Shown here: piece after piece, positions 43,421 to 53,088 of the stretch | How the letters are laid out: each line of letters starts with the position of its first letter | Numbering within the stretch: the first letter of the stretch is position 1 | Origin: Sphingobium vermicomposti | GTDB lineage: Bacteria > Pseudomonadota > Alphaproteobacteria > Sphingomonadales > Sphingomonadaceae | NCBI RefSeq assembly: GCF_011762025.1 | Contig: NZ_JAASQR010000004.1 | Coordinates: 62,001-126,000, forward strand | Length of the DNA stretch: 64,000 nt | Direction: 5' to 3' | Program-made: the position numbers and the translations under genes | Notes under the pieces: model-generated | Seen by the model: the letters and a program-made list of their open reading frames with translations, nothing else | What the model was told of the DNA's origin: nothing | Databases searched by the model: none

Positions 43421-43442
43421 GAGAGAGAGAGAGAGAGAGAGA
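43421..43442. repeat. (GA)11 dinucleotide repeat
   Basis: Eleven uninterrupted GA units lie in the gap between the BKACE gene and the convergent TetR gene. No coding frame spans it. It is unusual in a bacterial chromosome and may vary in length. Confidence 0.9.
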
Positions 43443-43569
43443 AGCGTGCTGACAATCAGGCAACTGGCTGTTCAAAAGCCTGAACGGACTCTCTTGTCCG
43501 GTCCCTGCCATCAGCATCAGGAAAAGCGCGGAGGATCGTTGCGGTAATCGTGGCAGTCCAGCCGTGCGT

Positions 43570-44280
43570 TTACGCGCCCGGTGCGGTGTCGCCGACGCCT
43601 AGCATGCGGCGGGTAAGATCCCAGTAAGTGGCAACGAGATGATTGTCCGCCGCCTTCGATGCGGATACATACCAGCGCCCGACCTGATCATACATCGTCG
43701 AAATGGCGCTGGACAGGATGCGGTAATCCGATTTGACGGGCGCATCCTCAATGAGCAGCGAAACGAGCTTCGTGACTTCGCGGAGATACAATCGCAACCG
43801 ATCTTGAATCGCCTGCTGGAACTTTATCTCTCCCACGCGCTGGAGCAGGTTGTGCGCCATTAATATGTCAAAGGCCCTCGCGATCACGGGATTTTCTAAC
43901 TGGTAACGGATATGCCGCTCCAATATCCCTTCCAGCGCCTTGATGTCGGATTCCTCTGGAGCACGGGGGCCCAGGACTCGTTCGTTGAAATCCTCCATTG
44001 CCCACAGCAGCGCTTCCCCCAGTAGGGCTTCCTTTGACTTGAAGTGATTGTAGATAGCTGGCGCCTTGATGCCTGCGAACTGGGCTAGATCACGCATGGT
44101 GGACGCGTCGAAACCATTCTTTGAAAACAGTTCAAGCGCCGCCACGAGCAGCCGAGCGCGCGTGTCCGATCGCGTGGTACGGTTCTCCCGCTCGATCGCG
44201 AGTTCTTCGGACTCGGCGAGTCTGGCTTCATAGCCGGCGCGCTTGCGTGGGGCTTTGGTCTGCTTTGTCGGTGAATCCAT
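43570..44280 (-). CDS. TetR/AcrR family transcriptional regulator
   Basis: A 236-residue regulator with a basic N-terminal tail (KQTKAPRKRAGY) and a clear TetR helix-turn-helix (TMRDLAQFAGIKAPAIYNHF, SKEALLGEAL). The C-terminal ligand domain is about 150 residues. It is divergent from hyuA, with a region B motif in between, and is the natural candidate to bind that motif at several sites in the right half of the window. Ligand unknown; a cluster intermediate or its CoA ester is a reasonable guess. Confidence 0.9.
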   Translation of the reverse strand: MDSPTKQTKAPRKRAGYEARLAESEELAIERENRTTRSDTRARLLVAALELFSKNGFDASTMRDLAQFAGIKAPAIYNHFKSKEALLGEALLWAMEDFNERVLGPRAPEESDIKALEGILERHIRYQLENPVIARAFDILMAHNLLQRVGEIKFQQAIQDRLRLYLREVTKLVSLLIEDAPVKSDYRILSSAISTMYDQVGRWYVSASKAADNHLVATYWDLTRRMLGVGDTAPGA

Positions 44281-44647
44281 CCTGCTGATCCCTTAATCCT
44301 GTCAGAAGGCCGATGGCAACCATCTATCCGTCCAAAGACAGACGGGACAATCGAAGGTTCGCATGCGGTTTCAACTTCGGACTTGCATTAACAAACGTTC
44401 GCTATCATAATTGGAAACGAAATGCGATAGTATGCGCAATTGGACGGGAATGACAACGGGGGACACCTGTCGTGAACGAATGGCCGCTGCTGGGACGATG
44501 CCCGGACGCTGATTGTTTGGCGAGGATATTCCCTTTTTTCGGTTTGGGTATGATCCGCCTGAGTCACTCGCATGTTCGAGCTGTCCAGATCGTCTGTCCC
44601 AATGTGAGTCCGGCCCGTTCCAATGGCCAAGCAGGGAATGTTGAGGC
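44281..44647. promoter_or_regulatory. 367-base divergent region between tetR and hyuA
   Basis: No gene was recognised here. It holds one region B operator candidate at 44390-44406 and an imperfect GTC-rich dyad near 44328-44345 (CCGTCCAAAGACAGACGG), close to the TetR start. Confidence 0.55.
44390..44406 (+). promoter_or_regulatory. Region B operator candidate 2
   Basis: AACAAACGTT followed by CGCTATC; the core is exact, the 3' arm is degenerate. It lies 109 bases from the TetR start and 258 from hyuA. Confidence 0.45.
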
Positions 44648-46735
44648 ATGAGTTTTACCATCTCCGTGGATACTGGCGGCACCTTCACCGATGTGATCGT
44701 CCGGGACGCATCTGGAAAGCAGACGATCGGCAAGGCGCTGACGACACATGGTCGTGTGTTTGGCGGTCTTAGCGAATCCATCAAGGCCGCGGCCGCCGAC
44801 CTTGGCCTGGGCCTTGACCAGTTGCTCGCGGACACAACGCTGTTCATTTATGGCACCACCCGTGCAACGAACGCTATCGTGACGCGTAATGTCGCGAAGA
44901 CGGCGTTTCTGACGACCGAAGGTTTTCCTGACATTCTGGTTTTAAAGGAAGGTGGAAAGCTGGATGGCTATGATTTCACCAAATCCTATCCGGCTCCCTA
45001 TATCCCCCGGCGGCGCACTTTCGAAGTGCCCGAACGGATCGATGCGGAAGGCAAGGTGGTGCGCGGGCTGGACCAGGATGCGGTTCGCGCCCTGTTGCGG
45101 CAACTAGCGCACAGGAATTTCGAAGCGATCGGCGTGTGCCTGCTGTGGTCCTTCATCAATCCCGAACATGAACTGGCGGTAGGCGCTCTGATTGAGGAAA
45201 TGCTGCCGGGCGTTCCCTATTCGCTTTCGCACCAGTTGGCACCCATCATCCGCGAATATCGCCGAGCGTCCGCAACCGCGATCGATGCGTCGCTCAAGCC
45301 ATTGATGCAGAAACATCTGTTCGAGTTCGAACAGGATATCCGCGCGGCCGGATATAAGGGCCAGATCCTCGTTTCGACCAGTTTCGGCGGGGTCATGGAT
45401 TTGGCTTCGGTCATGCAATCGCCGATCAACATGGCGAAGTCGGGGCCGTCGATGGCTCCGGTCGCGGGTATCACTTATTCGGTCGCTGAAGGTCTGGGCG
45501 ATAATATGATCGTCGCGGATACTGGCGGAACCACCTTCGACGTCGGACTCTCGCGCAATGGCCAACTCGTCTACAGCCGCGACACCTGGCTGGGCGGCAT
45601 GTGGGAGGGGGACCTGCTAGGCATTTCGTCGGTCGACATCCGGTCAATCGGCGCTGGCGGCGGATCGATCGCCTGGATAGACGATGGCGGCATGCTGCGC
45701 GTCGGCCCGCAATCGGCCGGGTCGGAACCGGGGCCAGCCTGCTACGGTCGCGGAGGTCTGAAGCCCACGACATCGGACGCTGCCTGCGTGCTCGGTTATT
45801 TTGATCCGGACTACTTCCTTGGCGGGCGCATGAAGCTGGACGTGGCGGCTGCGCGCGAAGCCATCGCCACGATTGCCGAACCGCTGGGCCTTTCGATCGA
45901 GGCGGCGGCCTGGGGTATCATGCGCATCGCCACCGACCACATGGTCAAGGCCATCCATGAAATTACCGTTCAGCAGGGGATTGACCCGCGCGAAAGTACC
46001 GTAGTGGCGGGCGGCGGCGCCGCGGGCATGAACATCATGGCGATCGCGGTCGAACTGGGATCGGATGCGGTCGTGCTGCCCAAAGTCGCTTCGGCCCTTT
46101 CGGCGTCGGGGATGCAGTTCGCCGACATCGTCACGGAAAGCACCGCACCCCATTTCACATCAACCCTGCGCTTCGACAGCGAAGGGGTGAACGCGGCGCT
46201 GGCGAAGATAGAGGCCGAACTGGACCGCTTCCGATCGCAGATCGAAAATGCACAAGGTGCGCCCTGGCGCATCGAATATTTCGCCGAGGCGCGATACCTC
46301 GCGCAGGTTTGGGAACTGGATACGCCCATTCCCTGTGGTCGGTTCACCAGCCAGGCGGACATCGATGTGCTGACTGCCAGCTTCCACGATCTTCACGAAC
46401 GCGTCTTTGCCGTTCGCGACGAAAATTCTCCGGTGGAGATTATCAACTGGAAGGGGCGCCTTACAGTCGAGCTGTCCAAGAAGATGGAGCGATCGCCCAA
46501 CGCTGACAGCTTTAGGGCGCAAGCGCCCGATCATAGCAGGACCTGCTTTTTTGGCGGCGATGCAGGCGTCGATACACCGATCTTCAAGCCTGCTGACCTC
46601 AGGACCGGCATGGTCATTAGCGGCCCTGCCATCGTCGAGGAGCCGACCACTACGCTGGTCGTCTATCCTGGCATGACCGCTGAGATCAGCGGTGCGGGCA
46701 ACTATATACTTCACACACGTCCGGAGCAGGCATGA
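44648..46735 (+). CDS. hyuA: Hydantoinase/5-oxoprolinase family, subunit A
   Basis: A 695-residue HyuA-type protein with an ASKHA ATP-binding fold. The first phosphate motif is SVDTGGTFTDV at residues 6-16 and the second is ADTGGTTFDVG near residue 290, followed by GAGGGSIAW and AGGGAAGMN near the adenosine site. HyuA and HyuB together open a cyclic amide (hydantoin, 5-oxoproline, N-methylhydantoin, caprolactam and related rings) using ATP. Its stop overlaps the hyuB start by 4 bases, so the subunits are translationally coupled. The ring substrate is not determined. Confidence 0.93.
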   Translation: MSFTISVDTGGTFTDVIVRDASGKQTIGKALTTHGRVFGGLSESIKAAAADLGLGLDQLLADTTLFIYGTTRATNAIVTRNVAKTAFLTTEGFPDILVLKEGGKLDGYDFTKSYPAPYIPRRRTFEVPERIDAEGKVVRGLDQDAVRALLRQLAHRNFEAIGVCLLWSFINPEHELAVGALIEEMLPGVPYSLSHQLAPIIREYRRASATAIDASLKPLMQKHLFEFEQDIRAAGYKGQILVSTSFGGVMDLASVMQSPINMAKSGPSMAPVAGITYSVAEGLGDNMIVADTGGTTFDVGLSRNGQLVYSRDTWLGGMWEGDLLGISSVDIRSIGAGGGSIAWIDDGGMLRVGPQSAGSEPGPACYGRGGLKPTTSDAACVLGYFDPDYFLGGRMKLDVAAAREAIATIAEPLGLSIEAAAWGIMRIATDHMVKAIHEITVQQGIDPRESTVVAGGGAAGMNIMAIAVELGSDAVVLPKVASALSASGMQFADIVTESTAPHFTSTLRFDSEGVNAALAKIEAELDRFRSQIENAQGAPWRIEYFAEARYLAQVWELDTPIPCGRFTSQADIDVLTASFHDLHERVFAVRDENSPVEIINWKGRLTVELSKKMERSPNADSFRAQAPDHSRTCFFGGDAGVDTPIFKPADLRTGMVISGPAIVEEPTTTLVVYPGMTAEISGAGNYILHTRPEQA

Positions 46736-48534
46736 TGGCCGATGACAGCAAGCGGAATGACGCCATCCTGATGGCCGTGCTCGCGAACCGGATGGACGGG
46801 ATCGTCCGGGAGATGACGAATACGCTGCTGCGGACGGCGCGATCGTCGGTTATCAATAGCGCGCGCGATTTTTCCTGCGCCTTGTGTACGGCGGAAGGAG
46901 AGTTGTTCGCCTGTGCCGAGGGCCTGCCGGTCCATATTTTCGGGGTGCAGACCCAGGCGGCGGAAATGGCCCGGATGCACCCTGACTTGAAGGAGGGCGA
47001 TGCGTTCCTGGACAATGATCCCTATGTCGGAAATTCGCATCCGGCCGATCATTGCACGCTCGTCCCGATCTTCCTGGACGGCGAACATATGTTCACCGCC
47101 ACGGTCAAGGCGCACCAAGCAGATATCGGCAACTCGCTACCGACCAGCTACTATTCTTCGGCGGTCGATGTCTATCAGGAAGGCGCGCTGATCTTCCCGG
47201 TGGTGCAGGTGCAGCGCGACTACAAGATGATCGACGATATAGTGCGCATGTGCCGCCGCCGCATCCGTGTGCCGGGACAATGGTATGGCGATTTTCTGGC
47301 GGCGATTGGATCGGCGCGCATCGCCGAAAGACGCCTGAAGGAGTTGTGCGACAAATATGGCAAGGACAGGCTGAAGGCGTTCAAATCCTACTGGCTGGAA
47401 TATTCCGAAGCGCGGATGGAAAAGGCCATCAACGCACTGCCGGAAGTGACGCTGAAAAATACAGGACATCACGACCCATTCGAACCTTTCCTGCCGAACG
47501 GCGTCCCTTTGCGGGTTGCGATCGACGTGAAGCCGGGTGAGGGCAGGATCGAAGTCGATCTGCGCGATAATATTCCCAATGTCGAGTGCGGGCTCAACCT
47601 GACCGAAGCGACGACGATGGCCAGCGTTTTCGCGGGCATCTTCAACGCCATACCCAGCGATGTCCCGAAAAATTCCGGTGCGTTCCGCCGCGTCAATGTG
47701 AAGCTGGCCGACGGGTGTGTCGTCGGGCGCCCGAAATTCCCTTACAGCTGCTCAGTGGCCACCACGAACATTGCCGACCGGCTGGTTAACATGGTCGGTT
47801 CGGCTTTTTCGCAGATCGATGGCTTTGGCGTTGCCGAAGGCGCGACCGGCGTGGGCGTAGGCTATGCCGTGCTTTCAGGGCGCGATCACCGCTATGACGA
47901 CGCGCCTTTCGTCAACCAGCTGGTAGTGGCGGCGAATGGCGGACCTGCCAGCAACAGTGCAGACGGCTGGGTCACCTACGGATTGCCGGTCGTCAGCGGC
48001 CTTATGTACCGAGACTCGATCGAGATCGATGAGCTGAAAATGCCCATCATCTACAACCATATGCGGCTACGCGGCGGCAGCGGTGGCGCAGGTCGGCACC
48101 GGGGCGGCCTGTCGTGTGACCTTGCCTATGGCCCCACCAATTATCCCGTCATGGCGATATACCAGCTCGACAGCCAATATTATGCGCCCAAAGGCGTGCG
48201 TGGCGGCCAGGATGGGCTGACGGCGGGTGGCTGGCACGTCCGGGCCGACGGGACGGAGACTGCGCTGCCCAACTCTATCCAGGTCGAATTGAAGAAGGGC
48301 GAATATTTGCGGGGTTTTGATTCTTCGGGTGGTGGTTATGGCCCCCCGCGCGAACGCGACCCTGCGCTGGTACTGGATGACGTGCTGGAGGGATGGGAGA
48401 CCATCGACCGGGCAAGAGACGTCTATGGTGTCGCCTTTGCCGGATTGGTCGAGGACGAGACTTTGGTAGTCGATGCTGAAGCGACGGCGGCGCTGCGCAA
48501 GACGGTGCCCGTGGCCGACTTCCGGGTGGGGTGA
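46732..48534 (+). CDS. hyuB: Hydantoinase/5-oxoprolinase family, subunit B
   Basis: A 600-residue HyuB partner of HyuA. Family blocks include EMTNTLLRTARSSVINSARDFSCAL in outline near the N-terminus, NDPYVGNSHPADH with its probable metal-binding His and Asp residues, GADDY-like GDFLAAIGSARIAERR, and LRGGSGGAGRHRGG near residue 445. The length is normal. It completes the ATP-dependent cyclic amidohydrolase. The permease gene follows within 5 bases. Confidence 0.93.
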   Translation: MMADDSKRNDAILMAVLANRMDGIVREMTNTLLRTARSSVINSARDFSCALCTAEGELFACAEGLPVHIFGVQTQAAEMARMHPDLKEGDAFLDNDPYVGNSHPADHCTLVPIFLDGEHMFTATVKAHQADIGNSLPTSYYSSAVDVYQEGALIFPVVQVQRDYKMIDDIVRMCRRRIRVPGQWYGDFLAAIGSARIAERRLKELCDKYGKDRLKAFKSYWLEYSEARMEKAINALPEVTLKNTGHHDPFEPFLPNGVPLRVAIDVKPGEGRIEVDLRDNIPNVECGLNLTEATTMASVFAGIFNAIPSDVPKNSGAFRRVNVKLADGCVVGRPKFPYSCSVATTNIADRLVNMVGSAFSQIDGFGVAEGATGVGVGYAVLSGRDHRYDDAPFVNQLVVAANGGPASNSADGWVTYGLPVVSGLMYRDSIEIDELKMPIIYNHMRLRGGSGGAGRHRGGLSCDLAYGPTNYPVMAIYQLDSQYYAPKGVRGGQDGLTAGGWHVRADGTETALPNSIQVELKKGEYLRGFDSSGGGYGPPRERDPALVLDDVLEGWETIDRARDVYGVAFAGLVEDETLVVDAEATAALRKTVPVADFRVG

Positions 48535-48538
48535 CAGG

Positions 48539-50041
48539 ATGTTGACGTCCGGCATGGCAACGACTCCAGAGACGATTGCGTCTTCCACCCCCGTCGAACA
48601 GGCGGAAGAGGCGCATGGCAGGCTGAGCGGCAATATGGGCGTGTTCGACCTCACCATGACGGTGTTGGCGGCGTCCGCGCCTCTTTCCGTCATGGCAGCA
48701 TTTGCGCCGGTTTCAATGGCTGTAGGCAATGGCGTGGGCTTGGTGTCGTCCTTTCTGATCGCCGGTTGCGCACTGTTATTCTTTGCCTTCGGTTTCATGG
48801 CAATGGCGCGGTCCATCGCCCGCAAGGGGGAAGGAGCAGGCGCCTTTTACATCTATCTGACCAAGGGACTCGGCCGACAGTTCGGACTGGGCGGCGCGTT
48901 CCTTGCGATATTCTCCTATACGCTGCTGCAGATCGGCACGTTCGGAATGGTCGGTGTGTCCATCGTCGATTATCTGCACAACCGGCTTGGGGTTCCCGCC
49001 TTCCCCTGGTGGATCGCGACCGCTGCGGCCTGGGCAGCCGTCGGTGCTCTGGGCTACAGGCGTATCGACCTTTCGGCCCGGGTGCTTGGCCTGGCAATGC
49101 TGGGCGAGATCGGGATCGTGGCTATACTCGACGCCGCTGTCCTGTGGCGCGGTAGCCCGGCAGGGGGCCTGGACTTTAGCCCCTATTCGTTGACGTCGCT
49201 ATTTTCCGGCAACGCGGGTATCGGCATCATGATGGCCGCCGCCAGCTTTTTGGGGTTTGAGGCGACTGCAATCTACAGCGAGGAAGTCCGATCCCCGGAC
49301 AAGACCATTCCCCGTGCGACTTTCCTTTCGATCATCATGATCGCCCTCCTCTATTCCATATCCACATTCCTGCTCATCAACGCCTATGGCGTCGCGGAAG
49401 CGGGGATCAAGATCCGCACCGATCCCACGGGCATGTTCCCTGACGCTCTGGCGGCTTATGTCGGCCAGGTGTCGGTGGACGCCATGTATCTGCTGCTGAT
49501 CAGCAGCCTGTTCGCGGCGGTGCTGTCATTCCACAACGCCATTGCACGCTATTTCTTCAACCTTGGCTGCGACCATGTGCTGCCCGCCGCCTTTGGACGG
49601 ACACACGCGCGCCACGGATCGCCGGCGCTCGGGTCGCTGCTGCAAAGCGCCACGGTGGTGGCCGTCATCATCCCGGTGGTTCTTTCCGGCATAGATCCGG
49701 TGCTGCAATTCTATGCATGGGGGGTGGGTCTGGGCACGATGGGGATGCTGGTGTTGTTCGCGGTCGCATCCCTGGCGATCATCCGCTACCTTGGCCGGGA
49801 CGAGCAGCAGGGAAGCGTATGGAGTTACCGCATCGCGCCGGTGCTTGGCTTTGTCAGCCTGACGTCAATCGCGATCTACGCTACATTCAATTTCGAAGTC
49901 TTTGTCGATGCATCGCCGACATTGGCAGCCTTCTTCCTGGCTTCGATCTGCGCCACCTTCGCCGCAGGTGTCTGGCTCGCCACTCGCTGGCGACGGACGC
50001 GACCCGACTGGTACGATCAGATCGTCACCGCAAGCACGTAG
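48539..50041 (+). CDS. APC family amino acid permease
   Basis: A 500-residue membrane protein with about 12 helices of the amino acid-polyamine-organocation superfamily. The first helix region reads LTMTVLAASAPLSVMAAF, followed by IARKGEGAGAFYIYLTKGLG, which matches the first loop of this group, and GFEATAIYSEEVRSPDKTIPRA, a conserved loop after helix 6. The start ATG at 48539 is 5 bases after the hyuB stop; an ATG at 48554 is possible. It likely imports the amine, amino acid or cyclic amide used by the operon. Confidence 0.9.
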   Translation: MLTSGMATTPETIASSTPVEQAEEAHGRLSGNMGVFDLTMTVLAASAPLSVMAAFAPVSMAVGNGVGLVSSFLIAGCALLFFAFGFMAMARSIARKGEGAGAFYIYLTKGLGRQFGLGGAFLAIFSYTLLQIGTFGMVGVSIVDYLHNRLGVPAFPWWIATAAAWAAVGALGYRRIDLSARVLGLAMLGEIGIVAILDAAVLWRGSPAGGLDFSPYSLTSLFSGNAGIGIMMAAASFLGFEATAIYSEEVRSPDKTIPRATFLSIIMIALLYSISTFLLINAYGVAEAGIKIRTDPTGMFPDALAAYVGQVSVDAMYLLLISSLFAAVLSFHNAIARYFFNLGCDHVLPAAFGRTHARHGSPALGSLLQSATVVAVIIPVVLSGIDPVLQFYAWGVGLGTMGMLVLFAVASLAIIRYLGRDEQQGSVWSYRIAPVLGFVSLTSIAIYATFNFEVFVDASPTLAAFFLASICATFAAGVWLATRWRRTRPDWYDQIVTAST

Positions 50042-50097
50042 AGCCGGATGATCGCAACGCAATTCTTCCCGCCCATTCACTAAACAGGTCTTGATCG

Positions 50098-50868
50098 ATG
50101 AGATATGATGGGAAAGTGGTAGTGGTCACCGGAGCTGGTTCCGGAATGGGCCGGGCGATGGTCGCCGAATTTGTGAACCAAGGCGCACAGGTAGCGGCCC
50201 TGGGACGGACGCTGGACAAGATCAGCCAGACCGTGGAGCTCGCTGGCGGATCCGGCAAGGTAATGGGAATTCGCGCCGACGTCGCCGTCGAGGTCGATGT
50301 GATCGCAGCCATCGACCAAGTCATCGATCGCTGGGGGCGTATCGACCTGCTGTGCAACAATGCGGGTGTCCTCGACAGCTACCGCCCTGCCCATGAAGTC
50401 ACTCTTGACGAATGGAACGACGTGATGGCCGCCAACGCGACCGGACCTTTCCTGATGGCGAAATATACCATCCCCCACATGCTGAAACAGGGGAAGGGGG
50501 GCATCATCAACGTTGCTTCCACTGCGTCGTTCAGTGCGGCGGGCGGCGGATCGGCCTATACTGCGTCAAAGCACGCGGTTCTTGGCCTCACACGGCAACT
50601 TTGCTTCGAATATGGGGCGCTTGGCATCCGCGTGAACGCGATCTGCCCTGGTGCGACCGCAACCCCGATGGCTATTCCCACAACGCAGACCACGACGTCC
50701 CCGGACATGGCGGCTGCGGTGGCAAAGGTGCCCGCGCGGCGATGGTGCGAGCCAGAGGAAATCGCAAAAATGGCGGCGTTCCTGGGCAGTGACGAAGCCG
50801 ACTACGTGCATGGCAGCGCATATGTCATCGACGGCGGCTGGCTGACGGCCGCGCGGGAAGCTTTCTGA
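50098..50868 (+). CDS. SDR family oxidoreductase
   Basis: A 256-residue classical SDR: TGAGSGMG at 12-19, NNAG near 91, NVASTASF, the YTASK active site and a C-terminal YVIDGGW. It should interconvert a hydroxyl and a ketone with NAD(P). It follows the permease by 56 bases and precedes the aminotransferase. The substrate is presumably a carbon skeleton of the HyuAB route. Confidence 0.9.
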   Translation: MRYDGKVVVVTGAGSGMGRAMVAEFVNQGAQVAALGRTLDKISQTVELAGGSGKVMGIRADVAVEVDVIAAIDQVIDRWGRIDLLCNNAGVLDSYRPAHEVTLDEWNDVMAANATGPFLMAKYTIPHMLKQGKGGIINVASTASFSAAGGGSAYTASKHAVLGLTRQLCFEYGALGIRVNAICPGATATPMAIPTTQTTTSPDMAAAVAKVPARRWCEPEEIAKMAAFLGSDEADYVHGSAYVIDGGWLTAAREAF

Positions 50869-50923
50869 AATGAACGGGGCGGTCGCATGGCCAGTGCCCT
50901 TTTCGAATAGGACGAGGTTTGAA

Positions 50924-52252
50924 ATGGCGATCTGGCCCGACGAGGACTCCAAGTCGAAGCGACTCTATGAACGCGGACGGAAGGTCTATCCCGGCGGCAT
51001 CACCCGTCTGGTGCCCTGGCTGGAACCGTTCCCGGTCTATACCAAATTCGGGAAAGGCGCATATGTTACCGACGTCGACGGAACGGCGCGGCTCGATTTG
51101 CTCAACAATTTTGCCTCGCTGATCCATGGCCATTGTCACCCCGCCATCATCGACGCGGTGTCGAAGCAGCTTGTCCTCGGAACCGCATTTACCAACCCGA
51201 CCGAGGTCGAGATTGAGCTGGCCGAACTGCTTTGCGACCGCATAGAGTCCGCGGAAAACGTCCGCTTCAGCAATTCCGGTTCCGAAGCGGTGATGTCGGC
51301 GATCAAGGCGGCGCGTGCGTATACGGGGCGCCCCGCCATCGTGAAAGTCGAAGGCGGTTATCACGGTTCCTACGACTATGCCGAAGTCAGCCTGGATACG
51401 CCCAGGGACCAGTTCACCAGCCCGCCCAAATCGGTGGGATATGCGGTCGGTGTGCCCGACCGGCTGCTGGAGGACGTATATGTCATCCCCTTCAATGATC
51501 CAGAAACTGCGGCAAACGTCATCCGCGCGCACAAGGACCGCATCGGCGCGATCTTGCTCGACGCCGCACCCAGTTATCTGGGCTTTACGCATGTGACGCC
51601 GGAATTTGCGGCCAAATTGCGGGACCTCGCGACCGAGATCGGCGCAGTATTCATCCTGGACGAAGTCATTACTTTCCGCCTCGATCATGGCGGCGCACAG
51701 AAGAAGTTCGGCGTGAAGCCTGATCTCACGGTGCTCGGCAAGATCATCGGCGGCGGCTTCCCGGTCGGTGCTCTCGTCGGATCGAAGGAGGTCATGAAGG
51801 TCTTCGATCATCATGCGGGAAGGCCGCTAGTGCCCTGGAGCGGCACGTTTTCCGCCAATCCGATCACCATGGTGGCGGGCAAGGCGACCCTGGACCTGCT
51901 GACGCCGGAATTGATCGCCCATATCAATGCACTGGGCGATCGCGCCCGCGCTGGACTGACTGCCGCCTTCGCCTCTTCGGGGTTTCCAGGACAGGTGACG
52001 GGCGTCGGTTCGATGTTCAAGATCATTACGCATCAGCGTCCCGTCTATGATTACAGGAGCCAGACGCACACAGCGGCTGAAAGCGCGGCAATGGTCGAAT
52101 TGCAACGCATGCTTGTCCTTAAGGGCTTTCATGTGTCGGGCGCGGGCATGGCGTTCCTGTCCACTGCCATGGTTGCCGAGGACATCGACAAATTCTGCGC
52201 GGCTGCGGAGGAAAGCCTTTGCCAGCTGCCCCATCCTGCTAGCGGCGAATGA
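50924..52252 (+). CDS. Class III PLP aminotransferase, GSAM/beta-amino acid transaminase-like
   Basis: A 442-residue fold-type I aminotransferase. Asp246 in LDEVIT binds the pyridine nitrogen and Lys273 in LGKIIGGG is the PLP lysine; FSNSGSEAVM near 115 binds phosphate. Overall it resembles glutamate-1-semialdehyde aminomutase, but the motif after DEVIT is FRL instead of GFR. That fits what I recall of beta-phenylalanine aminotransferases (DEVMTSRL). The start is taken at the ATG at 50924, preceded by GAGG; the frame opens at 50870. Its operon with HyuAB and permease argues for a catabolic amino donor, and against heme synthesis. Confidence 0.85.
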   Translation: MAIWPDEDSKSKRLYERGRKVYPGGITRLVPWLEPFPVYTKFGKGAYVTDVDGTARLDLLNNFASLIHGHCHPAIIDAVSKQLVLGTAFTNPTEVEIELAELLCDRIESAENVRFSNSGSEAVMSAIKAARAYTGRPAIVKVEGGYHGSYDYAEVSLDTPRDQFTSPPKSVGYAVGVPDRLLEDVYVIPFNDPETAANVIRAHKDRIGAILLDAAPSYLGFTHVTPEFAAKLRDLATEIGAVFILDEVITFRLDHGGAQKKFGVKPDLTVLGKIIGGGFPVGALVGSKEVMKVFDHHAGRPLVPWSGTFSANPITMVAGKATLDLLTPELIAHINALGDRARAGLTAAFASSGFPGQVTGVGSMFKIITHQRPVYDYRSQTHTAAESAAMVELQRMLVLKGFHVSGAGMAFLSTAMVAEDIDKFCAAAEESLCQLPHPASGE

Positions 52253-53052
52253 CCGACATGACGAACTATGAACGGCTCAAGGGAACGACGGATGTCTCTC
52301 CAGAACGTGCTCTGGTCACCGGGGCGACGTCGGGCATAGGCCGCGCCACCGCGCTGCGGCTCGCCCGACGGGGCGCGACGCTGTGCCTGATCGGGCGCAA
52401 CGAAAGCGCGGCGAGCACGCTGCGCGAGGAGATCGAAGCTATGGGCGGCCATGCCCTCGTTGTCCTTGCGGATGTCAGCGATGCTGGTGCGGTCGAACGG
52501 GCCGTGCACAGTTTCGCCAAGGCCTATCAGGGGATAGATACTGTCGTCGCTTCCGCGGGTGTCGCGCCGACCGGCAACGCCACCGAAACCAGCATTGAAG
52601 ATTGGAAGCAGTGCATATCGATCAACCTGGATTCGGTGTTCTATCTGGCGCGATTTGCGATGCCGGAACTGATCAGGACGCGCGGCACCTTCACGATCAT
52701 TAGTTCGGACGCGGGCCTGTGGGGCGATTCCAATTTCGCCGCTTATATCGCTTCCAAACATGGCGTGCATGGACTGATGAAGTCCCTGGCGCTGGATTAT
52801 GGACGATATGGCGTGCGGACGAACGCCGTCTGTCCCGGGTTTGTGGAAACGCCCATGGCTGACAAGCTGCTGGCAAGCCTGTCGCCAGAAAAGCTGGAGG
52901 CGCTTCGCAAGGCAGTGCCCCTGGCAAGGTTTGCCCAGCCTGAGGATGTAGCCGATGTCGTGGCCCATCTTTCTTCGGACGAGGCTCGGCACGCCAATGG
53001 TCTTGAATACCGGCTCGATGGTGGAAAGACCTGCGGTCACTACAAACCCTGA
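52249..53052 (+). CDS. SDR family oxidoreductase
   Basis: A 267-residue SDR whose ATG overlaps the aminotransferase stop (ATGA). Motifs: TGATSGIG near 26, ASAGVAP in place of NNAG, ISSDAGLWG and the catalytic YIASK. The N-terminus is about 15 residues longer than usual, so an internal start is possible, but the coupling favours 52249. It probably oxidises or reduces an aldehyde or ketone from the transaminase reaction. Confidence 0.88.
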   Translation: MTDMTNYERLKGTTDVSPERALVTGATSGIGRATALRLARRGATLCLIGRNESAASTLREEIEAMGGHALVVLADVSDAGAVERAVHSFAKAYQGIDTVVASAGVAPTGNATETSIEDWKQCISINLDSVFYLARFAMPELIRTRGTFTIISSDAGLWGDSNFAAYIASKHGVHGLMKSLALDYGRYGVRTNAVCPGFVETPMADKLLASLSPEKLEALRKAVPLARFAQPEDVADVVAHLSSDEARHANGLEYRLDGGKTCGHYKP

Positions 53053-53088
53053 CAGGGGTCAACGGCTGCAATGATGAACGGACAGGAT

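Noticed and set aside
43421-43442. A CRISPR or tandem direct repeat array.
   Set aside because: It is only a dinucleotide run with no spacers; no CRISPR-type repeats were seen anywhere in the window.
44371-44847. A 158-residue minus-strand gene overlapping the start of hyuA.
   Set aside because: It overlaps the conserved HyuA N-terminus and the tetR/hyuA regulatory gap, and its product is Ser/Pro/Arg-rich without a domain.
50924-52252. hemL (glutamate-1-semialdehyde aminomutase) for tetrapyrrole synthesis.
   Set aside because: The active-site motif DEVITFRL differs from the GSAM form, and the gene is inside a HyuAB/permease/SDR operon.
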